A stretch of 7,478 nt of DNA, from the NCBI GenBank assembly GCA_905478725.1, contig CAJQJT010000162.1:1-7478 (forward strand). Direction: 5' to 3'. The first letter of the stretch is position 1. Each line of letters begins with the position of its first letter. The stretch is from an uncultured Pseudomonadales bacterium. Lineage in GTDB: Bacteria > Pseudomonadota > Gammaproteobacteria > Pseudomonadales > Porticoccaceae. This document shows, one piece after another, positions 1 to 5,845 of this stretch. Position numbers and translations under genes: made by a program. Under the pieces are notes generated by a model. It was not told the DNA's origin. It saw only the letters and a program-made list of their open reading frames with translations, and did no database searches.

Positions 1-813
1 TGTCCTCAGTGTCGCTGAGACCTGCCATGGCCAAGAGACTGTGATCTGCATCTTCAACAATGACGTCAACCACATCATCAATGGTGATTCGTCCAACTAG
101 GCGGTGTTGATCGTCGACAACCGGGGCTGAAACCAGATCTTGGCGCTGAAATAGCTGTCCACATCGGAGTCGGTGAGATTCACATGAATCGCCTCAACTT
201 CGGTGTTCATCACTTCACGAACTGAGGTGTTAGGGCTTGAGGTGAGCATCTTGCTTAGGGGCAATGTGCCCAAAAAGGTGTCATTGCGACTGACCACAAA
301 CAGGTTGTCGGTAATATCTGGAAGTTCTTCAAAGCGGCGCAGATAGCGCAGCACTACGTCTACGGTAATATCCGGGCGCACAGTGATAACTTCGGTGTCC
401 ATCAGGCCACCGGCAGTATCTTCGCTGTAAGTAAGTACTGACTCTACTCTCAGCCTATCCTGCACAGACATGGCTTTGAGGACTTCGGGAATAACTCGGT
501 CAGGCAGTTGCTGCAGAATATCGACTATATCATCGACGTCGAGACCTTCGGTGATCGAGGCAACTTCCGCGCCATCCATCTGGTTGAGGAATTCGAGCTG
601 AATATCGTCAGAGAGTTCCTGCAGTACTTCACCGGATATCTCGGGATCAACAATCTCCCAGAGAATATTGCGCAGGCGTGGCGGTGCGATTTCGAGTTGG
701 TGTGCAATATCTGGCGGCGAGAGATTGTTGAGTATATGTCGCACCTGATTCAGGGTGCCGCTATCAATGGCGTTGCCAAGCCTGGCCAAAAGACTGTTGT
801 CGTTATTGTTCAT
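1..813 (-). pseudogene. mgtE: MgtE-family magnesium transporter, N-terminal part, apparent frameshift, runs off window
   Basis: Encodes the cytosolic half of an MgtE-type Mg2+ channel/transporter of the inner membrane. Reading from ATG at 813, the first 218 residues give the helical MgtE N domain, then the family-typical DTAGGLMDT segment and the first CBS domain. After codon 160-162 this frame degenerates into 20 unrelated residues and stops at TAG 97-99. The neighbouring frame resumes exactly there: from CAG at 155-157 it reads [16 protein letters not shown], then [12 protein letters not shown] and [11 protein letters not shown], which is clear second-CBS sequence, open to the window edge. 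One base is therefore missing near 158-160. A Shine-Dalgarno AGGGAG lies at 820-825, 6 nt before the ATG. The membrane domain (the family has about 450 residues) lies outside the window. Family call is secure. Whether the gene is truly broken or the base was lost in sequencing cannot be told here. Confidence 0.85.
155..162 (-). other. Single-base frameshift site in mgtE
   Basis: On the minus strand the bases read GTG GA CAG, where an intact frame needs GTG GNA CAG or similar. The conserved reading passes from one frame to the other across exactly this point, with good MgtE sequence on both sides and no gap in the domain. A one-base deletion explains it fully. There is no long homopolymer or slippery heptamer here, so programmed frameshifting looks unlikely. 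Confidence 0.8.
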
Positions 814-832
814 ACGTAGCTCCCTTGGCTGG

Positions 833-882
833 GCTGAGTCACTTCAGCGCTGGTATTCTAACCAGCTAACCGAGATATCGGT
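833..882 (-). promoter_or_regulatory. Three tandem short inverted repeats in the npr-mgtE spacer (possible mgtE leader or promoter region)
   Basis: The 117-bp spacer 814-930 contains three perfect short hairpins in a row: 833-848 (GCTGA/TCAGC, 6-nt loop), 849-866 (GCTGGT/ACCAGC, 6-nt loop) and 869-882 (ACCGA/TCGGT, 4-nt loop). The first two abut with no base between them. The middle loop, read on the minus strand, is TAGAAT, a 5/6 match to a sigma-70 -10 box at 855-860, but I see no good -35 at 16-18 bp. No T-run follows any hairpin on the minus strand, so a standard intrinsic terminator for the npr transcript is not supported. Possible roles are an mgtE leader structure, an RNA-processing site or a protein-binding site. 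Function is inference only. Confidence 0.35.
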
Positions 883-930
883 AGTTTTAACTGATAAGCC
901 AGTGTAAACAGGCATCAAGAGCGGGACAGA

Positions 931-1200
931 TTACTCACCTTCGCCAAAGTAGTCAGCGAGAAGTTCGCTAATGGCAGTCTGTGCTTCCTGCTCATCTTCA
1001 CCATCGAATTCAAAGATCAGGCTGGTTCCTTTGCTGGCGGCCATCAACATCAGTGACATGACGCTCTTGGCGTCCACTAATGGCTCTTTTTTACCGGTGC
1101 GAATAGTGCAGCCAAAGCGCCCGGCGGTACTGGCCAGTTTGGTTGCAGCTCTGGCGTGAAGGCCGAGTTTATTGATGATATCGAGCTGGCAGTGAATCAA
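931..1200 (-). CDS. npr: NPr (PtsO), HPr-like phosphocarrier of the nitrogen PTS
   Basis: An 89-residue HPr-family protein that passes phosphate from EI-Ntr (PtsP) to EIIA-Ntr (PtsN) in the cytoplasm. The active-site motif NKLGLHARAA places the phosphorylated histidine at His15, and the second signature DAKSVMSLM puts a serine at position 46, as in HPr proteins. The length matches the family. The start is TTG at 1198-1200, which overlaps the rapZ stop codon TGA by three bases; the residues that follow align with the PtsO N-terminus and no ATG or GTG lies nearby upstream in frame. The stop/start overlap implies translation coupled to rapZ. It is the last gene of the tight rpoN-hpf-ptsN-rapZ-npr string before a 117-bp spacer. 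Close resemblance to the Pseudomonas PtsO type is from memory. Confidence 0.95.
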   Translation of the reverse strand: MIHCQLDIINKLGLHARAATKLASTAGRFGCTIRTGKKEPLVDAKSVMSLMLMAASKGTSLIFEFDGEDEQEAQTAISELLADYFGEGE

Positions 1201-2057
1201 GATGAGAGCTCTTTGTGAGTTACCTGAACAAATGGATGCACGCCAGAGAAGTGCTCGTGCAATCTATTGGCCAGATAGACAGATCTGTGTTGTCCGCCAG
1301 TACAGCCTATTGAAACAGTAAGGTAGCTGCGGTTGTTGCCCTGAAATTGAGGAATCCAGCGCGTTAGAAAGCCAATAATATCCGCCAGCATGGAGGCGAT
1401 CTCAACTTGGCTCTCGAGGAATTCAATCACCTCAGGATCTTGGCCAGTTTTGTTTTTTAGCTGAGCCTTCCAGTAGGGGTTGGGCAGGCAGCGCACATCA
1501 AAAACAAAATCCGAGTCTGATGGCACGCGGTTTTTAAAACCGAATGACTCAAACAGAATCGACATATGCTGGGGCTGCTTTGGAACGATGGTGTTTTTAA
1601 TCAGGTCGCGCAATTGATGCAGCGTCAGGTTCGAGGTATCCACTGACCGGTCGGCGATATCACTAATTGGGCTGAGTATTTCCTTTTCCAGCTCGATGGC
1701 TTCTTTGAGGCCAATAGTATCGGTGCTCAGTGGATGGCGGCGACGGGTTTCGCTGTAGCGTCGCAGCAGGTCTGAGCGGTGCGCATAGAGGAACATGACA
1801 TCGACATCGACGCCATCTCTCTCGATTGATTTTAGGATGTCAGGAATTTTATTGAGATCGCCCACTAGATTGCGCGCATCTATGCCTACGGCGACCTTTA
1901 AGTCCTGATGGTTACTGTTTTCGTTGAGCTGACCAATTAAATGCTCAAGTAATGTGGCAGGCAGATTATCAATACAGGTAAAGCCGACATCCTCGAGAAT
2001 ATTCAATGCTGAGGTTTTGCCGGACCCAGAGTGGCCACTAATGATGACTAGGCGCAT
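1197..2057 (-). CDS. rapZ: RapZ (YvcJ-like) nucleotide-binding RNase adapter protein
   Basis: In E. coli, RapZ binds small RNA GlmZ and hands it to RNase E, adjusting GlmS and amino-sugar supply for cell-wall and LPS precursors. The 286-residue product begins MRLVIISGHSGSGKT, with a Walker A loop at residues 8-15. It has VMFLYA (87-92), the RRYSETRRRHPL segment (about 99-110) and the C-terminal signature GCTGGQHRS (251-259). An open frame extends upstream to ATG 2115-2117, but those 20 extra residues overlap ptsN and lack family character, so ATG 2055-2057 is chosen. It lies 2 bp after ptsN and its stop overlaps the npr start. The last residues (VQVTHKELSS) lack the basic KRK cluster that ends E. 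coli RapZ and helps bind GlmZ, so RNA binding may differ here. Confidence 0.95.
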   Translation of the reverse strand: MRLVIISGHSGSGKTSALNILEDVGFTCIDNLPATLLEHLIGQLNENSNHQDLKVAVGIDARNLVGDLNKIPDILKSIERDGVDVDVMFLYAHRSDLLRRYSETRRRHPLSTDTIGLKEAIELEKEILSPISDIADRSVDTSNLTLHQLRDLIKNTIVPKQPQHMSILFESFGFKNRVPSDSDFVFDVRCLPNPYWKAQLKNKTGQDPEVIEFLESQVEIASMLADIIGFLTRWIPQFQGNNRSYLTVSIGCTGGQHRSVYLANRLHEHFSGVHPFVQVTHKELSS

Positions 2058-2059
2058 GT

Positions 2060-2527
2060 TTAAGCTACGCGCTCTAGTTGCAGTGCTGTGGCGTAGAGTT
2101 CTTCGCTGCTGCTGCATTGACGCAGAGACATGCGCGAGCTGTCATCCTGCATAATCGCGGCAACTCTTGCGAGGGTGGCGAGATGCTCTTCGTTTTGTTC
2201 CTCTGGAACAATTAGGGCAAAGATTAAATCTACTGGTTGATCATCCAGAGAGCCAAAGTCTATGGCTTGCTCTAGTTTAATCAGACAGCCGTAAATGCGA
2301 TTAAAACCGGCCACACGGCAATGGGGAATGGCGACGCCTTCACCAATGCCAGTGCTGCCAAGACGCTCACGGGCGACCAGGTTGTGAAACAAACTTTCAG
2401 CCTGTTCTCCATCGCCACCGAGTTGCTCGGTGACAAAGGTCGAAAGATTTTCCAGTACGCGTTTTTTACTGCCGCCAGGAATGCCGCACTGGGTCAATTG
2501 TTGAGTGAGTATATTCTTGATTTTCAT
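2060..2527 (-). CDS. ptsN: PtsN, EIIA-Ntr of the nitrogen phosphotransferase system
   Basis: A 155-residue EIIA domain of the fructose/mannitol type. It is a cytoplasmic regulatory phosphoacceptor that receives phosphate from NPr; in studied proteobacteria it modulates potassium uptake and stress responses. The phospho-acceptor motif GEGVAIPHCR puts the active histidine at His69 (E. coli His73), preceded by the typical RERLGSTGIG segment. No EIIB or EIIC domain is fused, as expected for EIIA-Ntr. ATG 2525-2527 sits 8 bp after the hpf stop, and the stop is 2 bp before the rapZ start, so it is mid-operon. Its phosphate donor NPr is encoded two genes downstream; the EI-Ntr gene ptsP is not in the window. 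Confidence 0.96.
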   Translation of the reverse strand: MKIKNILTQQLTQCGIPGGSKKRVLENLSTFVTEQLGGDGEQAESLFHNLVARERLGSTGIGEGVAIPHCRVAGFNRIYGCLIKLEQAIDFGSLDDQPVDLIFALIVPEEQNEEHLATLARVAAIMQDDSSRMSLRQCSSSEELYATALQLERVA

Positions 2528-2535
2528 GGACGGAT

Positions 2536-2823
2536 TTAACGGCCTCGGTGCTTCTCTTTGTATTTAATCAGCTGACGATCGAGCTTGTCAGTCAGGGAAT
2601 CAATCGCGGCGTAGAGGTCTTCATGCTGTGCGTTGGCAAATAATTCTGCTCCGCTGACATGCACTGTCGCTTCTGCGTTTTGAGATAATTTTTCGACGGT
2701 TAGGATAACCGAAGTGCTGGTAATTTGTTCATAGTGTCGTTCGAGTTTGGCAAATTTGGTGTTGACGTATTCTCTTATTGCGTCGGTGATTTCCAGGTGA
2801 TGTCCGCTAATGGTTAGTTGCAT
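2536..2823 (-). CDS. hpf: Hpf, short-form ribosome hibernation promoting factor
   Basis: A 95-residue protein, the same length as E. coli HPF. It binds the small ribosomal subunit in stationary phase and helps form inactive 100S dimers. It opens MQLTISGHHLEITDAIREYV, has the FAKLERHYEQI helix, and near the C-terminus the family motif HEDLYAAIDSLTDKLDRQLIKYKEKH. It lacks the long C-terminal dimerisation domain of long HPF, so it is the short enteric/pseudomonad type. ATG 2821-2823 follows a strong ribosome binding site and lies 23 bp after the rpoN stop. The position directly after rpoN is conserved across Gammaproteobacteria. Confidence 0.96.
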   Translation of the reverse strand: MQLTISGHHLEITDAIREYVNTKFAKLERHYEQITSTSVILTVEKLSQNAEATVHVSGAELFANAQHEDLYAAIDSLTDKLDRQLIKYKEKHRGR

Positions 2824-2829
2824 TCAGTA

Positions 2830-2835
2830 CTCCTT
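2830..2835 (-). promoter_or_regulatory. Strong Shine-Dalgarno of hpf
   Basis: The minus strand reads AAGGAG, then six bases, then the hpf ATG. This is the best ribosome binding site in the window and contrasts with rpoN, which has none visible. It would favour high Hpf output from the shared transcript. Confidence 0.8.
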
Positions 2836-2846
2836 TTTTCACTTGA

Positions 2847-4316
2847 TTAAAATCTTTTGCGCTGACTCGAGGATGGGATACCCAGGCTCTCTCGGTATTT
2901 TGCCACTGTTCTACGTGCGACTTGTATGCCTTGTTGTTCTAGCAGGGAAGTCAGTTTGCTATCGCTGAGTGGTTTCGCCGGTAGTTCTGCGCCGATCAGT
3001 TCTTTAAGAATAGCGCAAACTGCTGTAGATGAACACTCCCCACCGCCAGCAGTACTAACATGACTTGAAAAGAAATATTTAAGTTCGAATATACCCTGAG
3101 GTGTGGCCAGATATTTGCTCGTGGTGACCCGAGAAATTGTCGACTCGTGGAGCTCCAGCTTGCTGGCGATATCAGACAATACCATGGGTTTCATGGCGAC
3201 TGGGCCATGATCTAGGAAGCCTCGCTGCAGTTCGACGATAGTCATTGCCACGCGCATCAAGGTCTCATTGCGGCTTTCAATGCTGCGTAAAAACCAGCGC
3301 GCTTCGGCAAGGTTATCTTTTAGAAACTGATTCTGGTCGCTGCTGTCTGAGCGCTTAATTAAGGATGAATAGGAGTCATTAATACGCAGACGCGGCATAT
3401 TGCTGTCATTGAGTTTGACCCTCCAGCGGCCTTTGATTTTTTCTACATAGGCGTCTGGGACTATATATTCAACGTCGTTGCTGCTCAGTGCTTCGCCAGG
3501 ACGAGGATTTAAGCTGCGCACCAGTTGCAGTGCTCCCTGCAGTTCGTCTGGTTCCAGTCCGGTTTTTTTCCCTAGACGGACGCTGTCCATCGACGCGATG
3601 TCCTGCAAAAACCCCTCCACCAAATGTTTGGCCGACTGCAGGTGTGCAGTCTCTAGGGAGAGTTGATTGAGTTGTATACCTAGACATTCACTAATGCTGC
3701 GGGCAAATACGCCAGGGGGATCAAATTGTTGCAGTCGATGTAATACGGCCACCAACTCATCTTCATGGAGTTGGTCTTCAATATCGTCGTAGTGAATATG
3801 CGCAGTAATATCACTGAGCTCCGCAGAAATAAATCCAGAGCTGTCGATGGAATCGATAAACGCTGAGGCGATTTCTCTATCGCGATCAGAAAAGGGTGTG
3901 AGATTAAGTTGCCACTCTAGATGTCCCTGAAAGGATTCAGTAACCTGATAGACCTGCTCAAGATTGACTTCGCCGCCACCGCTAGAGGCTGTGGTCGGTG
4001 GACTGTATACATCGTCCCAGTTGGCATCTACAGGGACATCTTTGGGTATTTCATCGTTCCATTCGTACTCTGGATTTTGCTCGCTATTGCGCTCAGCTTC
4101 AGCGACCTGATTGCTTTCGCTAGTGGTTCGGTCCGCATCCGGAGCTGGGGGCTCAGGGATATCTTCATCCATTTCTAGCAATGGGTTACTGTAGAGCTGC
4201 TCGATCATTTCCTGGCGCAAATCCAGCGTCGACAACTGCAAAAGACGGATAGCCTGCTGCAACTGAGGAGTCATCGTCAGTTGTTGGCTGATCTTAAGTT
4301 GGAGGCCTTGGCGCAT
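2847..4316 (-). CDS. rpoN: RNA polymerase sigma-54 factor RpoN
   Basis: A 489-residue sigma-54 factor that directs RNA polymerase to -24/-12 promoters and needs an AAA+ enhancer-binding activator for open-complex formation. Region I (about 1-50) is Gln/Leu-rich and begins MRQGLQLKISQQLTMTPQLQ. An acidic, variable Region II follows (about 50-115, rich in E, D, P and S). The core-binding and DNA-binding parts come next, with a helix-turn-helix near 378-400 (SKLELHESTISRV). The diagnostic RpoN box ARRTVAKYRE is at 467-476, near the C-terminus. Length is normal (E. coli 477). The ATG at 4314-4316 gives the conserved N-terminus, but the preceding bases are pyrimidine-rich (TTTTCTCCT) with no Shine-Dalgarno. 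Promoter signals lie 17-45 bp upstream of the start codon. It heads the rpoN-hpf-ptsN-rapZ-npr gene string. Confidence 0.98.
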   Translation of the reverse strand: MRQGLQLKISQQLTMTPQLQQAIRLLQLSTLDLRQEMIEQLYSNPLLEMDEDIPEPPAPDADRTTSESNQVAEAERNSEQNPEYEWNDEIPKDVPVDANWDDVYSPPTTASSGGGEVNLEQVYQVTESFQGHLEWQLNLTPFSDRDREIASAFIDSIDSSGFISAELSDITAHIHYDDIEDQLHEDELVAVLHRLQQFDPPGVFARSISECLGIQLNQLSLETAHLQSAKHLVEGFLQDIASMDSVRLGKKTGLEPDELQGALQLVRSLNPRPGEALSSNDVEYIVPDAYVEKIKGRWRVKLNDSNMPRLRINDSYSSLIKRSDSSDQNQFLKDNLAEARWFLRSIESRNETLMRVAMTIVELQRGFLDHGPVAMKPMVLSDIASKLELHESTISRVTTSKYLATPQGIFELKYFFSSHVSTAGGGECSSTAVCAILKELIGAELPAKPLSDSKLTSLLEQQGIQVARRTVAKYRESLGIPSSSQRKRF

Positions 4317-4332
4317 AGGAGAAAATTATTCT

Positions 4333-4361
4333 TGTATATAAGTCTGCAAGTTTAGTGCCAA
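4333..4361 (-). promoter_or_regulatory. Putative sigma-70 promoter of rpoN overlapping the sigma-54 box
   Basis: The -35 TTGGCA (4356-4361, 5/6 to TTGACA) is followed after 17 bp by the -10 TATACA (4333-4338, 4/6, including TATA). The spacing is ideal. The -35 shares its bases with the -24 element of the sigma-54 box, so the two holoenzymes could not bind together. The expected start near 4326 gives a leader of roughly 10 nt, which fits the lack of a Shine-Dalgarno before rpoN. Confidence 0.5.
4345..4361 (-). promoter_or_regulatory. Putative sigma-54 (-24/-12) promoter upstream of rpoN
   Basis: The minus strand reads TTGGCAC, five bases, TTGCA, with the diagnostic GG and GC separated by exactly 10 bp. 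This matches the known consensus TTGGCACG-N4-TTGCW at every invariant position; only the weakly conserved G after CAC differs. It points toward rpoN. With the C of GC at -12, transcription would start near 4334, leaving a leader of about 17 nt. No activator site can be named, so it could act as an activatable promoter or as a place where sigma-54 holoenzyme blocks the overlapping sigma-70 promoter. Confidence 0.6.
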
Positions 4362-4396
4362 TTCTACACTGCTGGCAATCGACTATTTGCCGGAGA

Positions 4397-4416
4397 GCTT
4401 GATTTGGGTGCTTGAT
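4397..4416 (-). repeat. 7-bp direct repeat upstream of the rpoN promoters
   Basis: The lptB-rpoN spacer (4317-4505) holds two copies of ATCAAGC on the minus strand (4397-4403 and 4410-4416) with a 13-bp period, about 60-80 bp upstream of the predicted sigma-54 start. This is the usual distance range for activator or IHF sites, but I recognise no known operator and the AATCAA there is only a half match to IHF. No intrinsic terminator for lptB is visible in the spacer: no GC stem with a following T-run on the minus strand. The repeat could be chance. Confidence 0.25.
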
Positions 4417-4505
4417 GGACCGAATCGAGCACTTTTTAGGTATTTCACTAAGCTTATTTGTCTACAGGCCTTTTGGGCAGCAGCCGCTATTTAAAACCTT
4501 TCGCT

Positions 4506-5231
4506 CTACAGCGTGAAGTTTTCACCAAGGTAGGTCTTGCGCACCTGCGGGTCGTTGAGGATGTCGCTGGTTGTTCCCTCGGCGATCACATGGCCCTCGC
4601 CAATGATGTAGGCATGTTCGCAGATATCCAGAGTTTCACGGACGTTGTGATCAGTAATCAACACGCCAATACCGCTGTCTCGGAGATGGCGAATAATCTG
4701 TTTGATATCAGTAACAGAGATAGGATCGACCCCGGCAAAGGGCTCGTCGAGCAGAATAAACTGTGGATCAGCTGCCAGTGCCCTGGCGATTTCAACACGT
4801 CGTCGCTCTCCGCCAGACAGGCTCATGCCCTGATTTTTGGCTAAGTGGGAAACATGAAACTCACGCATTAGTTCGTCAGCTCGCTGAATACGCTGCTTGC
4901 GGTTGAGCTCTTTGCGAGTTTCCAAAATGGCCAGTATATTGTCTTCGACGCTGAGCTTGCGAAATACCGAGGGTTCCTGGGGCAGGTAGCCTAGTCCGCG
5001 ACGGGCGCGACCGTGCATAGGCAGGGCTGTTATATCTTCGCCGTCTATGTTGATCGATCCGTTGTCCTGAGCCACAAGGCCAATAATCATATAAAAACAG
5101 GTGGTCTTACCTGCGCCATTGGGGCCCAACAGGCCGACAATTTCGCCCTGTTTGACGCTGATGGAAACATCTTTCACCACCGGGCGTTTGCCGTAGGCCT
5201 TGGCCAGATTGCGCGCTTGTAAAGTAGCCAT
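4506..5231 (-). CDS. lptB: LptB, ATPase of the LPS export ABC transporter
   Basis: A 241-residue ABC ATPase that powers extraction of lipopolysaccharide from the inner membrane as part of LptB2FGC. All nucleotide-binding motifs are intact: Walker A GPNGAGKT (36-43), Q-loop Gln85 in [13 protein letters not shown], signature LSGGERRR (138-145), Walker B FILLDE with catalytic Glu163, and H-loop His195 in [11 protein letters not shown]. The GYLPQE...FRKLSVEDN sequence and the length are typical of LptB rather than amino-acid transporter ATPases. The ATG shares one base with the lptA stop (TGATG), so translation is probably coupled; a GGAGA at 5242-5246 may help. The LptF/G membrane partners are not in the window, as is usual for this cluster. 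Confidence 0.97.
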   Translation of the reverse strand: MATLQARNLAKAYGKRPVVKDVSISVKQGEIVGLLGPNGAGKTTCFYMIIGLVAQDNGSINIDGEDITALPMHGRARRGLGYLPQEPSVFRKLSVEDNILAILETRKELNRKQRIQRADELMREFHVSHLAKNQGMSLSGGERRRVEIARALAADPQFILLDEPFAGVDPISVTDIKQIIRHLRDSGIGVLITDHNVRETLDICEHAYIIGEGHVIAEGTTSDILNDPQVRKTYLGENFTL

Positions 5232-5845
5232 CAGGGCTTGGTCTCCGGTGCAGTGGAATCGCTCTGCAGGGCAGAGGCTGGGATAACTAATTGGATGCGT
5301 TTCTGTTGGCCCTGATTGTCGCCCTTGGCTTTCCAGGTTTGCCTGTCGATGTCGTAGTCAATTGAGTCGCCCTTAATAATCGTGCCATCCCGGGACAGCA
5401 TAGCATTGTGTTTTAGGATGAGCTTATTGGTGGCGGGCAGGTAGTCGATATGGTCGGCACGGGCGATCATAGTCGCACTTTCAAGTGCCGGTTTTTGCTG
5501 ATAACTGGCCGGTTTGCCGATGCATTCAATGCGACTGATTTTATTGTTTTCAACGTGCAGAGTGATCTGATCAGCTTCGATCAGCACGCTGCCCTGGCTG
5601 ACCACCACATTGCCTCGATAGACGGTGCGGCCGGTTTTTTCGTTGCGCTCGGCGTAGTCAGATTCAATGGCAATGGGCTGCTGACGATCATCGGGGAGAG
5701 CAATGCATGGGGAAGCCAGGACGCTAGCCAGCATGACTAGCAGAGTGGCTTGCAAGCACAGGTAAGGCTGCGACAGAAAACGCAGTGGCAGTGAGGCCTG
5801 TGACAGTAAAGCCTGCAATAGTAAAGATAGTCTAGCGAGGATCAT
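5231..5845 (-). CDS. lptA: LptA, periplasmic LPS transport bridge protein
   Basis: A 204-residue precursor of the beta-jellyroll protein that forms the periplasmic bridge between LptC and LptD. The OstA/LptA domain starts near residue 57 with the family hallmark [10 protein letters not shown] and runs through [17 protein letters not shown], then a second half with [15 protein letters not shown] and [12 protein letters not shown] hydrophobic segment at about 33-49, ending CIA, suggests signal peptidase cleavage after residue 49. The leader is unusually long (E. coli has 27 residues). The 30 or so residues before the core are Leu/Gln-rich with only Arg5 and Arg22 as positive charges. ATG 5843-5845 overlaps lptC by 14 bp. 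A shorter start at Met38 would cut into the hydrophobic segment and leave no charged n-region, so the long form is preferred. The domain call is firm, the start less so. Confidence 0.93.
   Translation of the reverse strand: MILARLSLLLQALLSQASLPLRFLSQPYLCLQATLLVMLASVLASPCIALPDDRQQPIAIESDYAERNEKTGRTVYRGNVVVSQGSVLIEADQITLHVENNKISRIECIGKPASYQQKPALESATMIARADHIDYLPATNKLILKHNAMLSRDGTIIKGDSIDYDIDRQTWKAKGDNQGQQKRIQLVIPASALQSDSTAPETKP
5747..5821 (-). repeat. Degenerate 15-bp tandem repeat encoding the LptA leader
   Basis: Read in frame on the minus strand, successive units are CTATTGCAGGCTTTA (5807-5821), CTGTCACAGGCCTCA (5792-5806), CTGCCACTGCGTTTT (5777-5791) and CTGTCGCAGCCTTAC (5762-5776), followed by CTGTGCTTGCAAGCC (5747-5761). 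Units 1, 2 and 4 are clearly alike; 3 and 5 are more diverged. The period of five codons keeps the frame and gives peptides such as [10 protein letters not shown] and LSQPY. It looks like an old in-frame expansion that lengthened the signal region. Confidence 0.5.

Noticed and set aside
97..160. Natural short MgtE-like cytosolic protein ending at 97
   Set aside because: The last 20 residues have no MgtE character, while the alternate frame over the same bases encodes a good second CBS domain, so a frameshift is the better explanation.
866..887. Plus-strand terminator: stem ACCGA/TCGGT followed by AGTTTT
   Set aside because: The stem is only 5 bp and the T-run four bases, and there is no plus-strand gene upstream for it to serve.
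814..930. M-box magnesium riboswitch before mgtE
   Set aside because: The spacer is 117 bp, shorter than a full M-box aptamer plus expression platform, and I cannot identify its conserved core.
1520..1545. Second sigma-54 site: plus-strand TGGCACG inside rapZ
   Set aside because: It is followed by CGGTTTTTA and has no GC at the required 10-bp spacing; it is also inside a coding region and points away from the genes.
2058..2117. 20-residue N-terminal extension of RapZ starting at ATG 2115-2117
   Set aside because: It lies inside the ptsN coding region in another frame, and the family start MRLVIISG at 2057 is well placed right after the ptsN stop.
4458..4844. Plus-strand open frame of 128 codons across the lptB 3' end
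   Set aside because: It is antisense to strongly conserved lptB, the product resembles no family, and no ribosome binding site is seen. The other plus-strand open frames (for example 508-819, 5450-5740 and 6970-7188) fail for the same reasons.
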